DNA of 64,000 nucleotides from Aquibacillus rhizosphaerae (GCF_030282825.1 NZ_JASTZU010000001.1:62001-126000); one strand, 5' to 3'. Shown: positions 1 to 8,480, counted from the first letter of the stretch. The notes: generated by a model from the sequence alone, not told the origin. Program-made: numbers and translations.

Positions 1-38
1 ATTTGATTGTCATCAGTTATAGCCATTATATGTATCAT
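1..38 (-). CDS. 5' end of an unidentified gene, cut by the window edge
   Basis: A reverse-strand ATG ends at position 38 and is preceded by a good ribosome-binding site, AAGGAG at 46-51, with 7-base spacing. The twelve readable codons give MIHIMAITDDNQ and stay open to the window edge. This is too short to assign a family. The next gene on this strand, PilZ at 198-578, lies 160 bases upstream, so the two could be cotranscribed. Confidence 0.5.
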   Translation of the reverse strand, partial: MIHIMAITDDNQ

Positions 39-197
39 ATCAAAACTCCTTCTAGAAAGAAGTTTAAAACAAATCGGACTAAGGTTACAAGTAAGACAGG
101 TGAAATTAAAACTTTTTCAAAAAAATTACAAATTTAATGTTTACACTCTAATCAGTTTTGGTAAAGGTAGCTAATAATAAGTAAAAAAAAGACGACA

Positions 198-578
198 TTA
201 TTGTCGCCCACCAACTAGCAATTCATTGTTTTTATTTTGGATATAGTTCTCATAAGAATTCATGTATTGGAAATAGTTAAAGTCTGCAGAAATAATTTCT
301 AATCCATATGTCATTTCATGGCTGTTTTGTTCTTTCCATTTTATTTCTCCAAATATATGATTAGTTGGGGAAAACAACTTGGCTCGAATAATAATTTTTT
401 GACCTTTATATAAATCTAACTCCGAAGAAAAGCATAAGCCTGTTACACTTAAATCGACAAATTTAATTTTAGATAATATTTTTGTTATTTGCACTTCGTC
501 TTTTTCCTCTACCAACATGATTGTTGTATCTGCTAATGGAGGATTTGTAAATTCGATTCTTTGAGTACTTCTTTTCAA
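198..578 (-). CDS. PilZ-domain protein (c-di-GMP receptor)
   Basis: A 126-residue single-domain protein. It has the PilZ signature: an RxxxR motif at residues 3-7 (RSTQR) and a D-x-S-x-x-G motif at about 42-47 (DLSVTG), which in this family wrap around bound cyclic-di-GMP. No membrane segment or second domain is visible, so it is probably a soluble adaptor that changes a partner protein when c-di-GMP binds. The start is a TTG codon with GGGAGAGG upstream; no ATG fits better. The target is unknown. A c-di-GMP riboswitch at about 36.3 kb shows that the second messenger is used elsewhere in this genome. Confidence 0.85.
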   Translation of the reverse strand: MKRSTQRIEFTNPPLADTTIMLVEEKDEVQITKILSKIKFVDLSVTGLCFSSELDLYKGQKIIIRAKLFSPTNHIFGEIKWKEQNSHEMTYGLEIISADFNYFQYMNSYENYIQNKNNELLVGGRQ

Positions 579-984
579 TTGTCACCTCTCCCTTTTTTGA
601 AAAATTAGGACCTGCTTTCGTTTGATATCTATAGACTACACAGAAGAAATTAGTATGTCAATATCACTTATTCATAACAATTGGTAGATTATAACCATTA
701 TATTCGACGTGAAAATTCAGCTTTTGTTACTCAAAGTTGTTTTTTGTCATTTTGCTATAAAAATTCATCTTGAATCGACAAACTAAGTGTATATAAGGTA
801 AAAGTAGAGGGGGATGTTTAGTCAAATTTCTCGCTTTTTTTTGTAGAGGTAAAAAGACTTATTTTTTAAAAAATAGTCGATTTAATAGATTTTCTGAAAT
901 TTACGGAACTAGTACACATAACTATACCTTTCTCTATATAAATATATGTCCGTATAAAAAGAGCTCTTATTTAGTGTGAAATAA
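579..984. other. Gene-free stretch between PilZ and nrdG
   Basis: About 400 AT-rich bases between the divergently placed PilZ start and the 3' end of nrdG. It should hold the PilZ promoter on the reverse strand. I see no open frame with a ribosome-binding site, no strong hairpin before position 985 and no copy of the repeat families found elsewhere. Confidence 0.4.
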
Positions 985-1014
985 ATCAGATAGGTACGAT
1001 TGTACCCATCTGAT
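985..1014 (-). terminator. Probable terminator of nrdDG
   Basis: An inverted repeat: ATCAGAT-aGGTAC, loop GATT, GTACC-c-ATCTGAT. It lies 7 bases past the nrdG stop. On the reverse strand it is followed by a T-rich run (ATTTATTT), consistent with intrinsic termination. Confidence 0.65.
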
Positions 1015-1020
1015 TATCTA

Positions 1021-1485
1021 TTAAGTTATTGTAATAGTGGATAAATCAATAACCCGCTGATTTCTACTTCCGCAATACGTTAAAGTTAAATCTCTTTCTT
1101 CTATTAAGAAGGGACCGTCAACAAGCACATCACAATAAGTGAGTAATTTTCTTTGGTAATAGTCATTTGAGTTGATTAATTGCTCGAGTGTATAGCCGCT
1201 GTATGTCCAGATGTTTCTACCTAATGTTTTTACTTTTTCTGCAATCTTACAAACCTCTGCTGCTTGAAAAAATGGCTCTCCACCTGAAAAGGTTACATCT
1301 GTTAGTGGATTACTAGCAATCTCATCAACAACTTCATCGACTGTCATCTCTATTCCATTTTTTATGTTCCAGCTTTTTGGATTATGGCATCCTTTACAGA
1401 AGTGAGGACAACCAGCAAAAAAGACTACTGTACGAAGTCCCACACCATCTACAACGGAATCATGGATAATATTCATTACTTTCAT
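1021..1485 (-). CDS. nrdG: Anaerobic ribonucleotide reductase activating protein
   Basis: NrdG is a radical-SAM enzyme that uses a [4Fe-4S] cluster and S-adenosylmethionine to place the glycyl radical on NrdD. The protein is 154 residues, usual for the family. The cluster-binding cysteines are in CPHFCKGC (CxxxCxxC, residues 26-33), and TFSGGEP is the SAM-binding GGE motif. Its ATG overlaps the nrdD stop (ATGA), so it is translationally coupled to nrdD in one operon. Confidence 0.95.
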   Translation of the reverse strand: MKVMNIIHDSVVDGVGLRTVVFFAGCPHFCKGCHNPKSWNIKNGIEMTVDEVVDEIASNPLTDVTFSGGEPFFQAAEVCKIAEKVKTLGRNIWTYSGYTLEQLINSNDYYQRKLLTYCDVLVDGPFLIEERDLTLTYCGSRNQRVIDLSTITIT

Positions 1486-3353
1486 TGGTGTTTCACACGT
1501 TCTTGTCCTTCTGCACGTTTAGCGGAATTCCATTTCCCCATGTCACCAACCAAATATCCGGTAATTCTTCTTATCCGCTCAATCTTTTCCTCGGAGTCAT
1601 TGTCGCAGCTAGGGCATTGGTTATTGATGATACCGGTATAACCACAGCATGTGCAGCGGTCAACAGGATGGTTAATCGAACCATAGCCAAAATCACTTGC
1701 GGCCATAGCTTTCACTAATGTATCAATTGCGGCTATATTTTTGGTAACATCGCCGTCACATTCAATGTAAGAGATGTGGCCGCCATTACATAAAGAATGG
1801 AACGCGCCTTCTTTGCGGATTTTCTCAATTGCCTTAATAGAGTAATAGACAGGTATATGAAAGGAATTTGTATAAAAACTACGATCTGTTACACCAGGGA
1901 TTGCACCGAATTCCTTTTTGTCGTGTTTGGTGAATCTTCCTGATAACCCTTCAGCTGGTGTGGCGATTAAGGAAAAGTTTAAGTTATACCGAACGCTCGC
2001 TTGGTCTGCTCTTTCACGCATGAACTGCACGATTTCGTATCCTTGTTTGTAAGCCGATTCTGATTCGCCATGGTGTTGTCCAATTAGTGCAACTAATGCT
2101 TCTGCTAATCCGATAAACCCAATGCTTAGTGTACCTTGTTTTAGGACAGAATCGAGCATATCATCGGGTTCCAACGACTCGCTACCTTTCCAAACATGTT
2201 GTCCATATAAAAAAGAAAAGTGTTGTGCTTGTTTCGTTTGTTGGAACTGGTAGCGCTCCAACAGTTGTTTAATAACAAGCTCTAGATATACATCTAGCTT
2301 GTTTAAAAATGCATGAAACGTGTTGGTTGTTAGTCCGATTTTAACTAAATTAATTGAAGTGAAAGATAAATTGCCTCGGCTTATACTATTTTCCTCGCCG
2401 TGTATATTTCCCATGACTCTTGTCCGACAACCCATATAAGCAACTTCCGATTCAGGTCTTCCGTCATAATACTGCTTATTAAATGGTGCATCTATAAAGC
2501 TGAAATTCGGAAAAAGTCTTTTTGCTGTTGTTTCTAGTGCTAACTCGTATAAATCATAATTTTCCTCTTCCGGTTGAACATTGATTCCCTTTTTCACTTT
2601 AAATACTTGAATTGGAAAAATAGGAGTTTCTCCATTTCCAAGCCCTGCCTTTGTAGCAAGTAATATATTTTTTGTGATTAGTTTACCTTCTTTTGATACA
2701 TCGGTACCATAGTTGATCGACACAAATGGCACCTGTGCCCCACCACGCGAGTGCATCGAATTACAATTATGTATAAATGCTTCACAAGCCTGATATACAT
2801 CACGGTCAGTCTCTTTCCACGCTAGTTGTTCTATTTCGTTTTCTGTCAACGAGAGTGGATAACTCATCAGACGCTTATGGTGCTTGTTATATGTCTTTTG
2901 TACATAAGGTGCCAAATCATAGTCAAACATCGGATAGCTTTGGCCACCATGTTGCATGTTTTGATTGGATTGAAAAATAATAGAAGCAAGGGCCATTGCA
3001 CTTAAAATATCATTGGGCTCTCTCATGTAACCATGCCCCGTATTAAACCCGCCTTTTAATAGCTTGCCTAAAGGTATTTGACAACAGGTGGTTGTTCCTG
3101 TTGGCATGTAGTCTAGGTCGTGGGGGTGGATATAATTCTCATTTATGGCCTGTGTTACTTCCTTACTTAGCATTTTCTGTTTAGCATAATATTTAGCAGC
3201 CTCGGAACCAAATTTGGACATTTGTCCCATTGGTGACTGGCCATCGACATTGGCATTTTCCTGAATTAAATCTTGATTACTAGATTCAACAATTTCTGTT
3301 AATGAAGCTAACAGTATGTCCTGTTCAGGCGTTGCCAGTGTGCTTTTATTCAT
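1482..3353 (-). CDS. nrdD: Anaerobic (class III) ribonucleoside-triphosphate reductase
   Basis: Reduces ribonucleotides to deoxyribonucleotides without oxygen using a glycyl radical. The C-terminus shows the radical site RITGYLVGDMGKWN (Gly about residue 599) and, just before it, the zinc site with two cysteine pairs (CTCC and CPSC). The start is placed at the ATG at 3353, which has AGGAG 8 bases upstream; a longer reading from a GTG at 3362 would overlap that ribosome-binding site. The 623-residue protein has only a short N-terminal extension and no visible ATP-cone, so allosteric activity control by ATP/dATP through that domain is probably absent. Two NrdR-like boxes lie upstream. Confidence 0.95.
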   Translation of the reverse strand: MNKSTLATPEQDILLASLTEIVESSNQDLIQENANVDGQSPMGQMSKFGSEAAKYYAKQKMLSKEVTQAINENYIHPHDLDYMPTGTTTCCQIPLGKLLKGGFNTGHGYMREPNDILSAMALASIIFQSNQNMQHGGQSYPMFDYDLAPYVQKTYNKHHKRLMSYPLSLTENEIEQLAWKETDRDVYQACEAFIHNCNSMHSRGGAQVPFVSINYGTDVSKEGKLITKNILLATKAGLGNGETPIFPIQVFKVKKGINVQPEEENYDLYELALETTAKRLFPNFSFIDAPFNKQYYDGRPESEVAYMGCRTRVMGNIHGEENSISRGNLSFTSINLVKIGLTTNTFHAFLNKLDVYLELVIKQLLERYQFQQTKQAQHFSFLYGQHVWKGSESLEPDDMLDSVLKQGTLSIGFIGLAEALVALIGQHHGESESAYKQGYEIVQFMRERADQASVRYNLNFSLIATPAEGLSGRFTKHDKKEFGAIPGVTDRSFYTNSFHIPVYYSIKAIEKIRKEGAFHSLCNGGHISYIECDGDVTKNIAAIDTLVKAMAASDFGYGSINHPVDRCTCCGYTGIINNQCPSCDNDSEEKIERIRRITGYLVGDMGKWNSAKRAEGQERVKHQ

Positions 3354-3386
3354 GTAAATCACTCCTACTTAAAATTATCTAAAAAT

Positions 3387-3427
3387 CAATATATTGAATA
3401 TTTTTTATTGAATTTATCAATATATTG
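3387..3427 (-). promoter_or_regulatory. Tandem NrdR-like boxes upstream of nrdD
   Basis: Two identical 10-bp palindromes, CAATATATTG, at 3387-3396 and 3418-3427. Their centres are 31 bp apart, about three helical turns. NrdR, the general repressor of ribonucleotide reductase genes, is known to bind pairs of such AT-rich palindromes at about this spacing. They sit 34-74 bases upstream of the nrdD start. Confidence 0.75.
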
Positions 3428-3561
3428 TGATTTTTGTTCATTTTAGCATAGGAATAATAGAGAAAACTGTGACAAAGTTAACACTTAGTAAGAAAAAGTT
3501 TTGCTGAGTACTGAGGGTTTGCTTGGGCTCAAACCGGAGTGAAAAAGACAATAGATTAAGC

Positions 3562-3584
3562 CTGACCCCTATGGTGAGGGCCAG
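3562..3584 (-). terminator. Weak hairpin after the DUF1540 gene
   Basis: CTGACCC (3562-3568) pairs with GGGCCAG (3578-3584) with one wobble. On the reverse strand it follows the DUF1540 stop and is followed within 20 bases by a short T run. Possible weak terminator. Confidence 0.35.
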
Positions 3585-3606
3585 ACTCATTAAAGAAGGT
3601 ACATGC

Positions 3607-3762
3607 TTAGATCTTTGACTCGAATGTTTGGCAGTCTGTTTCTTCCTGGCTTCTGGCTTTTTTGCCGTGATGGCTAACAACATAAATCGCGTCCGCTTTA
3701 CATTTGTTTCCATTTGCCCAGTACTTACAGTTACTAACTTCACATAATACGTCTTGAGCCAT
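3607..3762 (-). CDS. Small DUF1540 cysteine protein
   Basis: A 51-residue protein starting MAQDVLCEVSNCKYW and ending TDCQTFESKI. Its four cysteines in C-x4-C-x8-C pattern plus a C-terminal TDC match the DUF1540 family, common in Bacillaceae and Clostridia and thought to bind metal; the function is unknown. The start has an excellent ribosome-binding site (AGGAGGTG). A longer open frame overlapping it at 3438-3743 is a shadow. Confidence 0.85.
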   Translation of the reverse strand: MAQDVLCEVSNCKYWANGNKCKADAIYVVSHHGKKARSQEETDCQTFESKI

Positions 3763-4124
3763 GCGTGTACACCTCCTATACGGTTAGTTATGCCGAATTA
3801 ACTTAAAATCATGCTTATGTGTTAGTGGTAGTTGTAGGAAAAAGAGAAAGGATTATAGGAATGAGTAATAGAATTTATTGTAGTAATTTGATAAATTTTG
3901 TCGTAAATGTAGTTGAAATGGGTCTATAACTACTATACTAGAGAAGTAATAAGTGGTTTTAATCGATAAGAATAGTAGGGCTCTGGATAGACGGATTATA
4001 GAATCACTTTTTATAGTGGCTGCCAGTAGTTATTACCAATCACGGTTATAGTCTTAGCATTGTTTTTCAAAAAAACTGATATATATGACAATAAAGCATA
4101 ATTTCTAATTAATAAGGAGGGATT
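3763..4124. other. Gene-free stretch upstream of the ComP-type kinase
   Basis: About 360 bases between divergent genes. The only promoter-like sequence I can point to is TTGAAA (3913-3918) with TATACT (3934-3939), whose 15-base spacer is short. No ComA box, repeat-family copy or small gene was found here. Confidence 0.35.
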
Positions 4125-6434
4125 ATGAGGATTTATAATAAAAAAAGTTTATTAGTAATTATAGCCATCTTCATCTTTTCCATTTATTTAATCCATCAAA
4201 ATATTCATCCGTACATTGGTATTTATCTAAATGAAAGCAGTCAAGGTAATTATTATGTTTCGGACCAAGATCAATTGGGATGGGGGGCGGAAAGTGAAAT
4301 AAAAATAAATGATCAAATTGTTTTAATCAATCAAACACCTCCAGAACAACACCCCACAGTTTCAGACGATAACAGAGTTGAAAATGCTGAAACGATTACG
4401 ATAGTTAAAAACGGTGAGTACCAAACTAACCGGGTCGAATACACCTCAGAATTAACAATCCAATACGTATTTTTTTTAATTTTTCCTATTGTGTATTTTT
4501 TAATGAATTTTTTGTTAAGTTTTCTATTATGGAAAAGGCGAAGCAGTAATCGAAGTTCTTTGATTCTAATCTGCTTAATGATGTCTCTAAGTATATGTTA
4601 CATAAGTGCGATCTTAGCAACAAAACTACATAGTATAGGTGAAATAGTATTTAATTACACTTTATTAATAACACCGGTGTTATTTTTGCACTTTATGTAT
4701 AGTTTTTTAAAGGAAAATAATAAAAATTGGTTTTCAAAAAATACAATAATAACCTTATATTGTATCTGTTTTTTAGTGTTTTTATTCATTTGCGTACATT
4801 CGTTTATTAATGTGCCTATCGACCAATTAAGGGTTTTATTAGGCACATTTACGCTTGTTGTAATTTCAATACTCGTTTTATTAGTAAAAGGCTTTGTTTT
4901 TTTAAAACGAGACGTATTAGTTAGAACGTTTAAATGGATGTTTTATACATTTATAATTTCTATAGCGCCAATTATTCTTTTTTATAGCATCCCAGTGTTA
5001 ATCATGGGCCAAAGGCTTCTCCGTCCAGAAATAGCTATACTTTTTATATTTTTTATACCAACCGTTCTAGTGTATGTATTAATAACAGATAAACTATTTG
5101 AAATGAAGCTATATATTCAACAACTTTCCTATTATCTAACCATAGCTTTGTTGCCAGCTGCGATGGTGACAACAGTGCATCTTTTGTACACATCAGAAGC
5201 GACGGTCATCTCCATAATTGAATTTTTTTCTTTTATATTATTTGTTTGTGTTCTATTTCTTTATATAAAAGATTTTTTGGATAGTGCTTTAAAGGCTAAC
5301 TTGTTCGTGGAAAAGATTTATTACCAGGAAAGTTTATATAGATTTAGTAAATCAATAAAAGAGCAAAAAAGTACGGATGGAATTGTTAAAGCATTAACAA
5401 GAGAGTTAGAAGAGATGCTACATATAAGGAATGTGATTCCGGTCAAAGTTTCTAAAAAAAATCATATAGTCTGTTTGGATCCTAAACAAGAAGGTGATAG
5501 ATACCACGATATGTGTGCAATAATTACTAATCAATCTATGACTATTGGAAAAATTTATCAATACGAACATTGCTTTACTATTGTGATTGGCGAAAAGTCA
5601 CAGTACTTTCTAGTGTTAATCGCTAATAAGGAAAAGCACTTTTCATTAAACAGAGAAATTTCAGATTGGTTAACAGCGATTGCTTATTACTCAAGTATTT
5701 CAATTGAAAACATTCTAAAGGTTGAAGATCTACTTGAAGAATTAAAAAATATCAAATCAAATAAACCAGCTCGTTGGTTACCTCGATTATTATATAGTTG
5801 GTCTGAACAGGAGAGACGGAAATTAGCAAGTGATATTCATGATACATACCTACAGGATATCGTCATGTTAAAACGAAAAATAGGAGAGGTACGTTTACTA
5901 GATGATAGGAGTAAGATAGAAGCGGGGTTAATAGAATTGGAAGAGGATATTTTAGACATCAACTATCTAATCAGAGAAACAAGCTATAAATTATTTCCGC
6001 CATTTTTGATGGAAATGAAATTAAATCGAGCCATAATAGATTTGATAAACAAAATTCATTTAAGCTCGAATATGAGAATTGATTTTAATATAGATAAACG
6101 ACTTAATTCAGAGGAAATGGATAAAGATATCAAACTAGCATTATATAGAATTACTCAAGAATTACTAACGAATGCAAACAAACACTCACAAGCAACACGG
6201 GTTACCATGGTGCTCACCTATCCTAACCATCAAATAGAGTTAATATATAAAGATAATGGTATAGGAATGAAATTAGAAAATAAGACAAGTGATACAATGG
6301 GACTAGTTGGTATAAAAGGAAGAGTATATAGTTTGGAGGGGGAAGTTGAATTGGTATCTGAACCGAACAAGGGGTTGGAAGTGAACATAAATATTCCGGT
6401 AGTTAAAGACAGGAAGGTAGTTGCCTATGATTAA
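4125..6434 (+). CDS. ComP-type membrane sensor histidine kinase
   Basis: A 769-residue kinase built like ComP of Bacillus quorum sensing. It has one N-terminal membrane segment, an extracytoplasmic PDZ-like region (about 30-115), then a bundle of about eight further membrane segments (about 116-385), a cytosolic linker and a HisKA_3/HATPase kinase. The phospho-acceptor is His572 in SDIHDTYLQD. The ATPase N-box is ELLTNANKHS and the G-box is DNGIGM. It overlaps the response regulator gene, so the two form a pair. The ligand is unknown: ComP proteins usually sense isoprenylated ComX made with ComQ, and no comQ or recognisable comX is present here. RBS AAGGAGGG. Confidence 0.85.
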   Translation: MRIYNKKSLLVIIAIFIFSIYLIHQNIHPYIGIYLNESSQGNYYVSDQDQLGWGAESEIKINDQIVLINQTPPEQHPTVSDDNRVENAETITIVKNGEYQTNRVEYTSELTIQYVFFLIFPIVYFLMNFLLSFLLWKRRSSNRSSLILICLMMSLSICYISAILATKLHSIGEIVFNYTLLITPVLFLHFMYSFLKENNKNWFSKNTIITLYCICFLVFLFICVHSFINVPIDQLRVLLGTFTLVVISILVLLVKGFVFLKRDVLVRTFKWMFYTFIISIAPIILFYSIPVLIMGQRLLRPEIAILFIFFIPTVLVYVLITDKLFEMKLYIQQLSYYLTIALLPAAMVTTVHLLYTSEATVISIIEFFSFILFVCVLFLYIKDFLDSALKANLFVEKIYYQESLYRFSKSIKEQKSTDGIVKALTRELEEMLHIRNVIPVKVSKKNHIVCLDPKQEGDRYHDMCAIITNQSMTIGKIYQYEHCFTIVIGEKSQYFLVLIANKEKHFSLNREISDWLTAIAYYSSISIENILKVEDLLEELKNIKSNKPARWLPRLLYSWSEQERRKLASDIHDTYLQDIVMLKRKIGEVRLLDDRSKIEAGLIELEEDILDINYLIRETSYKLFPPFLMEMKLNRAIIDLINKIHLSSNMRIDFNIDKRLNSEEMDKDIKLALYRITQELLTNANKHSQATRVTMVLTYPNHQIELIYKDNGIGMKLENKTSDTMGLVGIKGRVYSLEGEVELVSEPNKGLEVNINIPVVKDRKVVAYD

Positions 6435-7071
6435 AATATTAATTGTAGATGACCATGAAGTTGTGGGAGAAGGAACAAAAAGTTTACTATCGTCTGTCGA
6501 AGAGTTTAGGGTCGATTTTATTGTGTGTAGTAAGGAAGCAAATGAGTTAATTAAAAAGAATAAGTATGATGTATACATATTTGACTTAAATATGCCGGGG
6601 AAAAATGGAGTCGAACTAACAGATCATTTACTATCTATTGATGAGGATGCTAAAGTGATAATTTTTACGGGGCATGATATATCATCACATTTTAATCATT
6701 TAGTTGAAATTGGAGTTTCGGGTTTTATTAGTAAAGAATGCTCAAAGAAACAACTAATTCGAGCGATATGGTGTGCAATTGATGGACAGGCTGTAGTTCC
6801 GGTAGAGCTACTATATCAACTGCGGAGGACAGAAAATCAAGTGAAATTGCGTAATGGAAATAGCGTTTCATTGTCGCAGACAGAAGAGGCTATCTTAATT
6901 CGTGTTGCTAAGTCGAATAGTAATGACGAGATTGCCGATGAACTTTACATGAGCCGTAGAAATGTAGAGCGACATTTGACTAAAATATTCAAAAAGTTGC
7001 AGGTGAACTCTAGGTCTGAAGCAATGATAAAAGGAAAGGAGTTAGGATTATTACCAGAAATAGTTGTATAA
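6427..7071 (+). CDS. ComA-type response regulator (NarL/FixJ family)
   Basis: A 214-residue regulator with a receiver domain (acid pair D8-D9, phospho-acceptor D53 in IFDLNMPG) and a C-terminal LuxR-type HTH (about 150-205). The start is the ATG at 6427, 9 bases after AGGAAGG; a TTG at 6421 is too close. The gene overlaps the kinase by 8 bases. A perfect copy of the known ComA target TTGCGG-N4-CCGCAA lies at 7413-7428, ahead of the bacteriocin operon, which makes that operon its likely target. Confidence 0.88.
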   Translation: MIKILIVDDHEVVGEGTKSLLSSVEEFRVDFIVCSKEANELIKKNKYDVYIFDLNMPGKNGVELTDHLLSIDEDAKVIIFTGHDISSHFNHLVEIGVSGFISKECSKKQLIRAIWCAIDGQAVVPVELLYQLRRTENQVKLRNGNSVSLSQTEEAILIRVAKSNSNDEIADELYMSRRNVERHLTKIFKKLQVNSRSEAMIKGKELGLLPEIVV

Positions 7072-7134
7072 AAGTTAACTGAATAGTTGTTTATGTGCAG
7101 TTAGAGTTCCTCTAGTGACAAATGTAATTTGCTA

Positions 7135-7151
7135 TTGGTGCAATTCCGCAA
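7135..7151. promoter_or_regulatory. Degenerate ComA-like box
   Basis: TTGGTG-CAATT-CCGCAA: the right half-site is a perfect ComA half-site and the left half matches poorly, with a 5-base rather than 4-base spacer. It lies about 75 bases upstream of the 22-residue peptide gene. Much weaker than the site at 7413. Confidence 0.35.
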
Positions 7152-7224
7152 TAAATGTTCGGTTACAATCTTTTTGGCTTGTTATAGGATGAAGAAGAAG
7201 AAATATAATAAGGAGCGGTGGTTT

Positions 7225-7293
7225 ATGTGGGATTGGCTAATCAGTATATTTGGCGGAAATAGTGGTGGCGGTGGCGGTTCTGGTGCATTTTGA
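7225..7293 (+). CDS. 22-residue Trp/Gly peptide, candidate signal peptide
   Basis: A short frame with a good ribosome-binding site (AAGGAG at 7210-7215, 9-base spacing). The peptide begins MWDWLISIFGG and ends NSGGGGGSGAF. It has two tryptophans at positions 2 and 4, a hydrophobic stretch, a GG pair at 10-11 and a Gly-rich tail. It lies between the ComP/ComA pair and the exporter operon, where a peptide inducer would be expected. I do not recognise the family, and it is not a normal ComX precursor. The GG pair could be a processing site for the C39 exporter, but that is inference. Confidence 0.5.
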   Translation: MWDWLISIFGGNSGGGGGSGAF

Positions 7294-7329
7294 ACTTAAA
7301 AACCCACCTTTGCATGTGAATGCAGTAAA

Positions 7330-7363
7330 AATGGGGAGCTGACTTATTCAGAAGTTCCCCATT
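7330..7363 (+). terminator. Hairpin after the 22-residue peptide gene
   Basis: AATGGGGA (7330-7337) pairs with TCCCCATT (7356-7363), extended by CT/AG. It is not followed by a T run, so it may stabilise the upstream mRNA or terminate only weakly. Confidence 0.4.
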
Positions 7364-7412
7364 CATGAAGTGATTGGAGCCACATAGGAAGACGTCGGAA
7401 GTGTTCATTATA

Positions 7413-7428
7413 TTGCGGTTATCCGCAA
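7413..7428. promoter_or_regulatory. Perfect ComA box
   Basis: TTGCGGTTATCCGCAA is an exact match to the ComA operator TTGCGG-N4-CCGCAA known from Bacillus subtilis. A -10-like TATAGT lies at 7457-7462 with no good -35, as expected for an activator-dependent promoter. The box is centred near -48 relative to the inferred start. Confidence 0.8.
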
Positions 7429-7523
7429 GTAATATACGGTGAAACATGTATTTTTCTATAGTAAAGTGACAGTACAGACGAAGCCAATATAAAAAAACGA
7501 GCTTTCTTTAGGGGATGAGTGAT

Positions 7524-7994
7524 ATGAGTGTTGAAATTGAAAAAAGTTTAACATTTAATAAGTTGGTATCTCTAAGAAAGAAAATGGAGCAAAAAGAGAT
7601 TCAACAGGAAGTCTATAAGATGTCACAGTACTTGGACGCACAAGGCGTACGTAAGCTTGGACCGCTAATCTCAGCTACATTCGGAATTGAAACGCAACAG
7701 AACAAGCAAATTTTTGATATGGAATTTCTAGTTGCTGTCGATAGGGAGTTAGATCTTCCAGAGGACTATACGTTTAAACAAGAGTTTCGTTTAGTAAATG
7801 CTATTTTTAAAAGACATACAGATTCACCTGAAATGCTTGAATCTACGTACAATGAACTTAATACATATATTCAACAAAATGATTTATTACAAATCACTGC
7901 ACCATATAACGTAAATGTAAATGATGTGGAAGAGAGTTCTAGTCAAGGACCTGTTATTGATGTATATATTGGAATTAGTCCTAATAGATTATGA
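7524..7994 (+). CDS. Unknown protein, first gene of the bacteriocin operon
   Basis: A 156-residue cytosolic-looking protein without signal or membrane segment. The start at 7524 is 10 bases after AGGGG; the ATG at 7515 is too close. An N-terminal helical stretch is followed by a segment of alternating strands ending VIDVYIGISPN. It faintly resembles the GyrI-like/DUF5085 group of small Firmicute proteins, but I am not sure. As the first gene after the ComA box it is likely induced with the bacteriocin and could have a regulatory or immunity role. Confidence 0.6.
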   Translation: MSVEIEKSLTFNKLVSLRKKMEQKEIQQEVYKMSQYLDAQGVRKLGPLISATFGIETQQNKQIFDMEFLVAVDRELDLPEDYTFKQEFRLVNAIFKRHTDSPEMLESTYNELNTYIQQNDLLQITAPYNVNVNDVEESSSQGPVIDVYIGISPNRL

Positions 7995-8025
7995 TAGTTT
8001 ATCAATATAAAAAGAGGTGGATGGC

Positions 8026-8118
8026 ATGACAGATGTTATTATTATTTCTTTTTTTACAGGCGCTATTGTAGCCGGTTTTGTAGTTATGTTTCTCAAGAAA
8101 AAGAATAATTCTAAATGA
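8026..8118 (+). CDS. 30-residue single-pass membrane peptide
   Basis: A short gene with RBS AGAGGTGG and an ATG at 8026. The peptide starts MTDVIIISFFTGAIVAGF, spans the membrane once (about residues 4-23) and ends in a basic tail (KKKNNSK). It lies 32 bases after the 156-residue gene and about 110 before the bacteriocin. Such peptides can be immunity proteins or partner peptides in bacteriocin clusters; nothing here decides between them. Confidence 0.55.
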   Translation: MTDVIIISFFTGAIVAGFVVMFLKKKNNSK

Positions 8119-8120
8119 GA

Positions 8121-8154
8121 GAATTTCATAATCACCTTATTCAGTCATCTACGA
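8121..8154 (+). repeat. Left half of the palindromic upstream element (copy A)
   Basis: AATTTCATAATCACC followed by TTCAGTCATCTACGA. It matches the left half of copies at 16006 and 34135. No right-hand arm was found here, so this is a half or decayed copy. It lies about 75 bases upstream of the bacteriocin start. Confidence 0.6.
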
Positions 8155-8228
8155 CTTAGTAACCTTGCTTTAGTTACCTATTTATATAGATTTTAACTAA
8201 AGAATAAAAAAAGAGGAGGAATTTTAAA

Positions 8229-8480
8229 TTGCTATCTGCTGTAGAAAGTCCGCAATTTCAGACGTTATCTGCAACTGAGCTGCTATTAATTGATGGGGGT
8301 GCTTGGAGTTGGGCTGATTTTGGTAAGTCAACTGCTGGTGGTGCCGTTGGTGGAGCAGCCGGTGGAGCCGTAACTGGTTCATTTGCTGGTGGAGTAGGAG
8401 CATTGCCTGGTGCAGGAATAGGAGCGTTAGCTGGCGCAGCTGGTGGAGCAGCCACTTATTTAGCTGTTGGTTGGTGGTAA
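8229..8480 (+). CDS. Double-glycine-leader bacteriocin precursor
   Basis: An 83-residue precursor starting at a TTG with AGGAGG upstream. The leader ends with LSATELLLIDGG, a textbook double-glycine leader (LSxxELxxIxGG) cut by C39 peptidases. Cleavage after residue 24 would release a 59-residue peptide starting AWSWADFG, dominated by Gly/Ala with many GxxxG steps and ending AVGWW. GxxxG helix-packing motifs are typical of pore-forming class II bacteriocins, especially two-peptide types, but only one such peptide is visible. The matching exporter with a C39 domain follows at 9780. Function as a secreted antimicrobial is inferred; a signalling role is also possible. Confidence 0.85.
   Translation: MLSAVESPQFQTLSATELLLIDGGAWSWADFGKSTAGGAVGGAAGGAVTGSFAGGVGALPGAGIGALAGAAGGAATYLAVGWW

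Noticed and set aside
3438-3743. 101-residue reverse-strand frame
   Set aside because: It is out of frame with the DUF1540 gene at 3607-3762, which has the better ribosome-binding site and recognisable family motifs.
7225-7293. A true ComX pheromone precursor
   Set aside because: ComX carries its modified tryptophan near the C-terminus and needs ComQ. Here the tryptophans are at positions 2 and 4 and no comQ is present.
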